The notes beneath the pieces are model-generated. The model did not search any database. It had not been told where the DNA came from and was given only the letters and a program-made list of their open reading frames with translations. The position numbers were made by a program, and so were the translations under genes. 35,811 bases of DNA, taken from positions 35,272-71,082 of the forward strand of contig CAJTRM010000017.1 in the NCBI GenBank assembly GCA_910578865.1. The letters run 5' to 3'. The DNA comes from an uncultured Dorea sp. GTDB lineage: Bacteria > Bacillota_A > Clostridia > Lachnospirales > Lachnospiraceae. Each line of letters opens with the position of its first letter. Within the stretch, counting starts at the first letter, position 1. Below are positions 31,597 through 35,811 of the stretch, in pieces.

Positions 31597-32059
31597 ATTT
31601 TACCCATTCTGTGATTTCCTTTTGACCGACTCTGTTCAATAATCTGCCTTCAATAATAACTGCTTCTGGTGCTGATGGCTGCAATTCTTGCAACGTATTA
31701 CCGAATCCACTTCCACCTGAAGTCGCAAAAAGAATTATTTTTTTACCCGAAAAATCATATTTCTCCAAAAATGTGTTAATGATCGTCGGAGCCACATACC
31801 ACCAGATTGGAAAACCAAGAATAATCTCATCATACTCTTTCAGGTCAATATCATTACCTATGATTTCAGGTCTGAACTTCTTGTCACTCATTTCCACACT
31901 GCTTCGTGATTTTTTATCCATCCAGTCAAGATCTGCCTTTGTATATGGAATCTTCGGCTCAATCTCAAATAAATCAGCCTTTGCTCCCTCAGCAGCTATC
32001 TCTGCTACTTTTTTTGTTGTTCCACTTGCACTGAAATATGCAACCAATTTTTTACTCAT
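31589..32059 (-). CDS. Flavodoxin-family protein
   Basis: The product has 156 residues. The FMN phosphate loop is at the N-terminus (AYFSASGTTKKVAE), GFPIWWYVAPTIINTFLE is the isoalloxazine-contacting stretch of the Flavodoxin_4 group, and ILFATSGGSGFGNTL follows. The ATG at 32059 has AAAGGA upstream; the in-frame GTG two codons earlier overlaps that site. It is the last gene of the reductase operon and may act as an electron carrier or quinone/azo reductase partner of the aldo/keto reductase. No direct evidence shows the redox partner. Confidence 0.92.
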   Translation of the reverse strand: MSKKLVAYFSASGTTKKVAEIAAEGAKADLFEIEPKIPYTKADLDWMDKKSRSSVEMSDKKFRPEIIGNDIDLKEYDEIILGFPIWWYVAPTIINTFLEKYDFSGKKIILFATSGGSGFGNTLQELQPSAPEAVIIEGRLLNRVGQKEITEWVKSL

Positions 32060-32075
32060 AATCACATTCCTTTCC

Positions 32076-32189
32076 CTAATTCAAACTATCAAACCATGCC
32101 TGAATATCTGATTCATCTGCACTGTCATCATGATTCCAATTAATATTATAGCTGACCTTTTCGTACTCCACCTTACATTCTTCCGCCAT
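32076..32189 (-). CDS. 37-residue acidic small ORF between reductase and flavodoxin genes
   Basis: The frame opens with MAEECKVEYEKVSYN, continues through a short NINWNHDD stretch and ends QAWFDSLN. The ATG at 32189 lies inside the end of the aldo/keto reductase gene, and its TAG at 32076 is immediately followed by the ribosome site of the flavodoxin gene, so it fills the gap exactly. It has no strong ribosome site of its own and would depend on coupling. The composition is acidic with two Trp. It could be a real small protein or the remains of a reductase-linked gene. Confidence 0.45.
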   Translation of the reverse strand: MAEECKVEYEKVSYNINWNHDDSADESDIQAWFDSLN

Positions 32190-33036
32190 ATACAGGGAAA
32201 ACACCACTTTCCCCGTAACTTTCAATTTTCTTAAAATTCCTTAATGTTTCCATATCTTCAGCGCTGATTTCAAAATCCAAATCAGCGTTATTTTTCATAT
32301 GCTTCGGATTTCCCGTCTTAGGAAGTGAAATTGCCCCAAGCTGCAATGTATATCTGATACAGAGCTGTGGTACTGTTACGCCATACTTCTTCGACATATC
32401 AGCAATTTCCGGCTGATTTATAATCTCACCATGTCCTATCGGAGAATATGCCTCAACTGCAATGCCGTTCTTCTGGCAGTACTCTACAAGTTCAATTGGT
32501 GTGTTGCTGATGTGAAGAAGGATCTGATTCGCCATTGGCTTAATCTTTGCTGTTTCAAGAAGGCTTTCAATATCTCCAATCTGGAAATTAGAAACACCAA
32601 TTGCCTTGAGTTTTCCTGCTTCATATGCATCCTCAAGCGCTCTCCAGGCAGCACGGTTACCTTCCACATATCTATCTTCACACTGATTAACCTTTACCCA
32701 AGGCTGCGGTGAATGGATAATCATCATATCAAGATAATCCAGTCCCATCTTTGCAAGTGTTCCATCAATACCTGCCATTGCATCTTCATAAGTCTTGTGC
32801 TCAGCCGCAACCTTTGATACTACGAATAATTCTTCTCTTGGAATGCCGCAGGTTCTTATACCCTTACCTACACCATGTTCATTGCCATAAGCCTGTGCTG
32901 TATCAATATGTCTGTAACCAATCTCTACTGCCACCTTTACAGCATCCGGAACTTTATCATCATCAATAAACCAGGTTCCAAGACCAAGCTGAGGAATTTT
33001 TACACCATTACTTAATGTCATATAATTGCTATACAT
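32173..33036 (-). CDS. Aldo/keto reductase (2,5-diketo-gluconate reductase type)
   Basis: The product has 287 residues, a complete single-domain AKR. The catalytic tetrad is D45, Y50 (DTAQAYGNE), K75 (VVSKV) and H108 (MMIIHSP). The NADPH region includes IGVSNFQ and LPKTGNPKHMKNN. The ATG at 33036 has AAAGGAG upstream. It is the first gene of an operon with a small ORF and a flavodoxin gene, driven by the MerR-type promoter next to the divergent MerR gene. Such modules often answer to reactive aldehydes or quinones. The true substrate is unknown. Confidence 0.95.
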   Translation of the reverse strand: MYSNYMTLSNGVKIPQLGLGTWFIDDDKVPDAVKVAVEIGYRHIDTAQAYGNEHGVGKGIRTCGIPREELFVVSKVAAEHKTYEDAMAGIDGTLAKMGLDYLDMMIIHSPQPWVKVNQCEDRYVEGNRAAWRALEDAYEAGKLKAIGVSNFQIGDIESLLETAKIKPMANQILLHISNTPIELVEYCQKNGIAVEAYSPIGHGEIINQPEIADMSKKYGVTVPQLCIRYTLQLGAISLPKTGNPKHMKNNADLDFEISAEDMETLRNFKKIESYGESGVFPVYGGRM

Positions 33037-33085
33037 TGTATCAGCTCTCCTTTACTTTTGCAGTTTTTTCTGCTATGATAAATAC

Positions 33086-33116
33086 ACTATACTACCTAAA
33101 CCTAACTTTAGGTCAA
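33086..33116 (-). promoter_or_regulatory. MerR-type promoter (19-bp spacer) of the aldo/keto reductase operon
   Basis: On the minus strand TTGACC (33116-33111) and TATAGT (33091-33086) are separated by 19 bp. The perfect dyad ACCTAAA-N6-TTTAGGT (33094-33113) sits in the spacer and -35 element, where MerR dimers bind. The divergent MerR gene begins 36 bp away, so it is the obvious regulator. Confidence 0.8.
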
Positions 33117-33151
33117 GAACTATTTTATTTATAGTGAAAGAAGGAATTGCT

Positions 33152-33589
33152 ATGTACACAATTGGTCAGGTTTCAGAGATGTTTGGGCTCCCTATTTCAA
33201 CCCTGAGATATTATGACAAGGAGGGATTTTTCCCTAATCTTGAAAGAAAGGGTAACATACGGCACTTCAGTGAGAACGAGCTTGAAGCAATCCATGTCAT
33301 AGAATGCCTAAAACAGTCTGGTCTTGAGATCAAGGATATCAAGCAGTTTTTTGAATGGGTTACTGCCGGTCCTTCAAGCTACGAAAAACGCAAGGAACTG
33401 TTTGAAATGCGCAAACTCATGGTTAAAGATGAAATAAAAAAACTGGAAAAATCATTAGCCATGTTAGAATTCAAATGCTGGTATTATGATACCGCTATTA
33501 AGGACGGAAATGAGGATGGCATCAATGCTATGCTGCCGGACAAGCTCCCTAAAGAAATTCAAAAACTGTATGATAAAGCTCACCAGTAA
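33152..33589 (+). CDS. MerR-family transcriptional regulator
   Basis: The product has 145 residues from the ATG at 33152 with GAAGGA upstream; upstream in-frame codons have no ribosome site. The N-terminus is a classic MerR winged helix (YTIGQVSEMFGLPISTLRYYDKEG, given here as YTIGQVSEMFGL and STLRYYDKEG), followed by NIRHFSENELEAIHVIECLK and a long dimerisation helix. It has a short C-terminal effector part without an obvious metal-binding Cys cluster (single Cys in FKCWYYDTA). Divergent from the aldo/keto reductase operon, it probably activates it. Confidence 0.93.
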   Translation: MYTIGQVSEMFGLPISTLRYYDKEGFFPNLERKGNIRHFSENELEAIHVIECLKQSGLEIKDIKQFFEWVTAGPSSYEKRKELFEMRKLMVKDEIKKLEKSLAMLEFKCWYYDTAIKDGNEDGINAMLPDKLPKEIQKLYDKAHQ

Positions 33590-33758
33590 CAGCCGCGCTC
33601 CATTTTGCTACCCAAAACAGAAAAGCAGGCTCCGAAGAACCTGCCATCCGTGGTATGATAAGATATGTCAAGTAAATTAAGATACCACAAAATTTATACC
33701 GAACTTGGTGAAACTTATCAACAGGTTTTGCCATTAAGTTTGGAATTCGAGTATATTC

Positions 33759-33872
33759 TTATTTATCTATGCTGCGAACTGGAATTTGTAAGTTATATTT
33801 TTTTCTGACAATACTCTCGTATTGCTTTACTTTTTTTAATTCTCTAAGTTTTCTTTGTTCTTCATGTGTCAT
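33759..33872 (-). CDS. Basic 37-residue small ORF
   Basis: The frame starts MTHEEQRKLRELKK at the ATG at 33872, with TAAGGAC upstream, and ends LQIPVRSIDK. It is strongly basic and helical at first. A decayed copy of its 3' end occurs at 31436-31467, so it belongs to a small repeated family in this genome region. The function is unknown. Confidence 0.4.
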   Translation of the reverse strand: MTHEEQRKLRELKKVKQYESIVRKKYNLQIPVRSIDK

Positions 33873-33935
33873 AATACCACCGTCCTTACAGTCGATTAAT
33901 TTTTTTTGTTGTATTCCGCTCCTGCAAACCGGAAA

Positions 33936-34181
33936 CTACCTGCCCTTACCATTGCAAAAAATGCACTTTACATTTTGTGCGGCAAACCATCTTGTTATTT
34001 CCCCCTTTACAGTATCCACGATATCTAAAGGGAACTTAAAATCTTCTAACCAAATTATCATTGTTTCAGCTTGGGCTGGGGCAGATTCTATCATGGCCTC
34101 ATAACTCTTTTGCTCATTTATAATAGTCAACAAATGATTATACATAAAAATATTCTTTTCAAGCTTAAACGTATAACCCAT
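33936..34181 (-). CDS. Hypothetical protein of 81 residues
   Basis: The ATG at 34181 has GGGAGTGGG at normal spacing. The chain holds helical stretches (YNHLLTIINEQKSYEAMIESA) and ends FAAQNVKCIFCNGKGR, with a CxxC pair near the C-terminus; the first stretch is one residue over a motif and is given only to locate it as residues 14-34. It lies in the decayed mobile region. I do not recognise the family. The length is short and the gene could be a truncated accessory gene of a mobile element. Confidence 0.45.
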   Translation of the reverse strand: MGYTFKLEKNIFMYNHLLTIINEQKSYEAMIESAPAQAETMIIWLEDFKFPLDIVDTVKGEITRWFAAQNVKCIFCNGKGR

Positions 34182-34202
34182 TATATCCCACTCCCGTTTT
34201 GA

Positions 34203-34328
34203 TTATTTACCCTTCTTGAGACTCCCATTTCCCCGATATGTAATAGCAGTACAAGAAAAACATTGATCACAATACCAGTGTGCAGCCCCACTGACGATTT
34301 CCGTTCTTCCCGCAGCTATGTTTTTGTT
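34203..34328 (-). pseudogene. Cys-rich C-terminal fragment, no start codon
   Basis: A 41-codon open frame with no ATG, GTG or TTG near its 5' end contains AHWYCDQCFSCTAITYRG and ends LKKGK. The C-D-Q-C-F-S-C cluster looks like part of a zinc-binding fold. It lies between the hypothetical gene at 33936 and the decayed helix-turn-helix gene, all on the minus strand. It is probably the tail of a lost gene of the same element. Confidence 0.35.
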
Positions 34329-34461
34329 TTAAAGTTCACAATGGTATGATTTGCAGAACCCTTCCCATCCCTGCAGATATAGTCAAGTCCCCCGGTCATA
34401 TAATTCCAGTCCTCAGGCAAAAGCAAAATAAGAGATAAGAGTCCTTTTGATTTCAAGGATT
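34316..34461 (-). pseudogene. Decayed helix-turn-helix replication-type gene
   Basis: A 47-codon open frame without a start reads SLKSKGLLSLILLLPEDW, then NYMTGGLDYICRDG. This resembles the winged-helix core (LKAKGLLSLMLSLPDDWDY and GLAAICKEG pattern) of helix-turn-helix replication-initiator-like proteins common on clostridial conjugative elements. The resemblance breaks off after about 35 residues, and both ends are missing. I take it as debris of an integrative element. Confidence 0.5.
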
Positions 34462-34503
34462 ATTTCACGTTGCACAAATGGCGACTGCATATAACAGAGA
34501 AGT

Positions 34504-34538
34504 ACCAACGACAACTCGGTTAACAGCCGAGTGCTCTA
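34504..34538 (-). pseudogene. tRNA-Asn (GTT) gene fragment
   Basis: On the minus strand 35 nt match the middle of a bacterial tRNA-Asn: the end of the D arm (TAGAGCAC), the full anticodon arm ACTCGG-CTGTTAA-CCGAGT with anticodon GTT, and the variable region TTGTCGTTGGT. Before and after this stretch the tRNA pairing is lost: neither acceptor strand nor T arm is present. It is not a working tRNA. tRNA genes are common insertion sites, so this may be a remnant of an attachment site. Confidence 0.65.
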
Positions 34539-34714
34539 TCGACAGGTGCGTTCGCACACCAAAAAACTACTAATTTTATTCCTTTAGTAATTCTCTGCTA
34601 TCTTTATCTAAACCTCCCCGGAAATAAATCTACTGTTAATTTTTCGTGCAGAATATTGTATTTTTCGTGCAAATAGCATATATTGTAATCACCAGCAGGA
34701 AAGGAGATGGTTAT

Positions 34715-34993
34715 ATGGCTGGCTCTACTACAAACATCAGCATCCGTATGGATTCAGACCTGAAAGCGCAGGCTGACAGGCTGTTCGGGGAACTCGGCAT
34801 GAACCTGACAACGGCGTTCAATATTTTTGTCCGCCAATCTCTCCGTGAGGGACGGATTCCCTTTGACGTTTCCCTCAACCAGCCCAACAGCGAAACGGTT
34901 GCCGCTATGCTGAAGGCAGAAAGGATTGCGAAAGACCTGACAGTGAAAGGGTATACCGATCTGGACGAACTGTTCGCAGACCTGAAAGCATGA
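34715..34993 (+). CDS. RelB/DinJ-family antitoxin
   Basis: The product has 92 residues from the ATG at 34715, with AAAGGAG upstream; the longer frame has no ribosome site. The N-terminus is a ribbon-helix-helix DNA-binding part (STTNISIRMDSDLKAQADRL, residues 3-22; LGMNLTTAFNIFVRQSL follows) typical of DinJ/RelB. The C-terminal acidic helix (YTDLDELFADLKA) is the toxin-wrapping tail. The toxin gene starts inside its stop codon (ATGA) but is deleted internally, so this antitoxin appears to be orphaned. Confidence 0.93.
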   Translation: MAGSTTNISIRMDSDLKAQADRLFGELGMNLTTAFNIFVRQSLREGRIPFDVSLNQPNSETVAAMLKAERIAKDLTVKGYTDLDELFADLKA

Positions 34994-35132
34994 GGAACGC
35001 AAAATATACCGTCAAGCCCACCACACAATCCATGTGCTGCCCGACTGGCTGCTTATCTACCGCATTGATAGTGATGTTCTGGTGCTGACCCTATCCCGGA
35101 CCGGGTCACACAGCGATCTGTTCGGAAAATGA
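34990..35132 (+). pseudogene. YafQ/RelE-type toxin gene with internal deletion
   Basis: The ATG overlaps the antitoxin stop (ATGA). The first 13 codons read MRNAKYTVKPTTQ, the usual start of a YafQ-type mRNA interferase. Directly after, in another frame, comes the C-terminus HVLPDWLLIYRIDSD, then VLTLSRTGSHSDLFGK and a stop. About 45 codons between these parts are missing, including the catalytic core, and the frame is shifted. No active toxin can be made. A strong terminator follows. Confidence 0.88.
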
Positions 35133-35143
35133 TCTTTGCCCCC

Positions 35144-35178
35144 CGCCGTACGGGGTGTTTCCCTGTACGGCGTTTTTT
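35144..35178 (+). terminator. Terminator of the toxin-antitoxin unit
   Basis: CGCCGTAC (35144-35151) pairs with GTACGGCG (35165-35172), with further GGGG/TCCC pairing inside, followed by six T on the plus strand. It is 12 bp beyond the toxin stop. Confidence 0.88.
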
Positions 35179-35241
35179 CTGATGCAGGCATGGCCCGGAA
35201 CAGAATGTAAAAATTGATACTGACGTGTAAAAGAAAATGCC

Positions 35242-35485
35242 TCATAACTGGTTGTCTTCTTTCTTTCTAACCTGGCTTTGTTGTGATCTTTCAAGCTGTT
35301 CGGCGGCTTTCCGCAGGTTCTCCACCGCTTTAATCTGCTCCCTCATGGCGCGCATCTCCTGATAGTGGATTTCTTTCTGTGCCGACAGCTTTTCCGATTC
35401 GGCTTTCTATTTCTTCGGGGTTGTGGCCCCCGCAGGATTTCATTTTTTCGTAAGTAGGTAATAATCCGTACCTTGACAAAATAAG
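35242..35485 (-). pseudogene. Relaxase/mobilisation protein C-terminal fragment with frameshift
   Basis: One frame reads LSRYGLLPTYEKMKSCGG and NPEEIESRI, and a second frame continues with EKLSAQKEIHYQEMRAM, then EQIKAVENLRKAAEQLE and a stop at 35242. Together they look like the coiled-coil tail of a relaxase of the kind found on clostridial conjugative elements. The two parts are out of frame at about 35400, and the nuclease part is missing. Family assignment rests on the tail only. Confidence 0.5.
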
Positions 35486-35489
35486 AAAT

Positions 35490-35509
35490 CCTCTGGCACT
35501 TACCAGAGG
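35490..35509 (-). terminator. Hairpin downstream of the IS66 transposase
   Basis: CCTCTGG (35490-35496) pairs perfectly with CCAGAGG (35503-35509) around six bases. On the minus strand ATTTCTTATTTTG follows. It lies 13 bp after the transposase stop and may end its transcript or belong to the element end. Confidence 0.45.
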
Positions 35510-35521
35510 AAGAACTGTCTC

Positions 35522-35811
35522 TTACTTTTTTAGTTTGCTGTGACAATCAGCCGGCAGACTGGCGGACCAGGGTAGAAGTTCCAGCATGGCTCCCTTTTCT
35601 GGAAAAGGACCAAGATCTTTCATCCTTTCCATCACATAGGTGAGATAATTGTACGGTTTCTTCCCGTTCAGCATAGCTGTTTCTGTAATGCTGTACACTG
35701 TTGCGCTGGCCTGCGCTCCGCGGATACTCTTTGCAAAAAGCCAGTTCCTTCTCCCGGTCGCAAAGTTTTTCAACGCCCGTTCTGCCGCCAGATTATCGAT
35801 ACTTAAGCGGC
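35522..35811 (-). mobile_element. IS66-family transposase (TnpC), C-terminal part
   Basis: The frame is open from the right edge of the window to the stop at 35522, about 96 codons. It shows the end of the DDE catalytic core (DNLAAERAL, with the catalytic Glu) and the typical IS66 C-terminal domain: GRRNWLFAKSIRGAQAS, VYSITETAMLNGKKPYNYL, and LLPWSASLPADC near the end. The N-terminal part lies outside the window, so whether the element is whole cannot be judged. It sits on the far side of a run of mobile-element debris. Confidence 0.92.

Noticed and set aside
34511..34562. Two adjacent hairpins considered as oriT or a riboswitch
   Set aside because: The first is the tRNA-Asn anticodon arm, and the second is a short imperfect stem next to the broken D-arm region; neither needs another explanation.

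Overview
The window reads as a chromosomal segment of a gut Firmicute, most likely a Lachnospiraceae / Clostridium cluster XIVa relative. The evidence is strong AAGGAGG-type ribosome sites, moderate GC, tightly packed operons, a GntR-LacI type AraR, MerR and FtsX genes of clostridial type, and conjugative-element debris typical of that group. The species cannot be named from sequence alone.

Layout, left to right. (1) 1-2246: an octamer tandem repeat at the edge, a frameshifted Rpn-family nuclease gene, and a MarR regulator followed by a small Cys-rich protein. (2) 2429-4593 (+): a pair of radical SAM genes divergent from marR, the second HemN/HemW-like. (3) 4642-16679 (-): a ten-gene catabolic operon preceded by two GntR/UTRA regulators. 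It encodes a FrlB/FraB-type SIS deglycase, two FrlD-like PfkB kinases, two FrlC-like epimerases, two NhaC-family carriers, two amidohydrolases and a YjbQ protein. This looks like a variant pathway for Amadori (fructosamine-type) compounds, with NhaC carriers where the characterised loci use other transporters. One regulator carries a decayed FrlD-like kinase domain at its C-terminus. (4) 16833-21382 (-): an ABC export or defence-type system in which the first gene fuses a MerR DNA-binding domain to an FtsX-like permease, followed by its ATPase and a second permease. It is driven by a MerR-type promoter with a 19-bp spacer. (5) 21574-21990: an orphan Xre-type regulator with twin upstream palindromes. 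(6) 22036-31280 (-): a complete L-arabinose operon (ChvE-like lipoprotein, ATPase, permease, AraR, AraA, ribulokinase, AraD) with AraR-like boxes upstream and a strong terminator. (7) 31510-33589: aldo/keto reductase, a 37-residue ORF and flavodoxin, divergent from a MerR regulator across a second 19-bp-spacer promoter. (8) 33759-35811: a graveyard of mobile DNA with a tRNA-Asn fragment, a decayed helix-turn-helix replication-type gene, a RelB/DinJ antitoxin whose YafQ-type toxin is deleted internally, a relaxase tail with a frameshift, and the C-terminus of an IS66 transposase.

The proposed workings of region 3 are as follows. NhaC carriers import the glycated compound, the kinases phosphorylate its sugar, the epimerases bring C3 epimers into the pathway, and the SIS enzyme splits the 6-phosphate into glucose-6-phosphate and free amine or amino acid. 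The amidohydrolases and YjbQ probably trim acyl, amide or ring derivatives. Substrate identity is inference.
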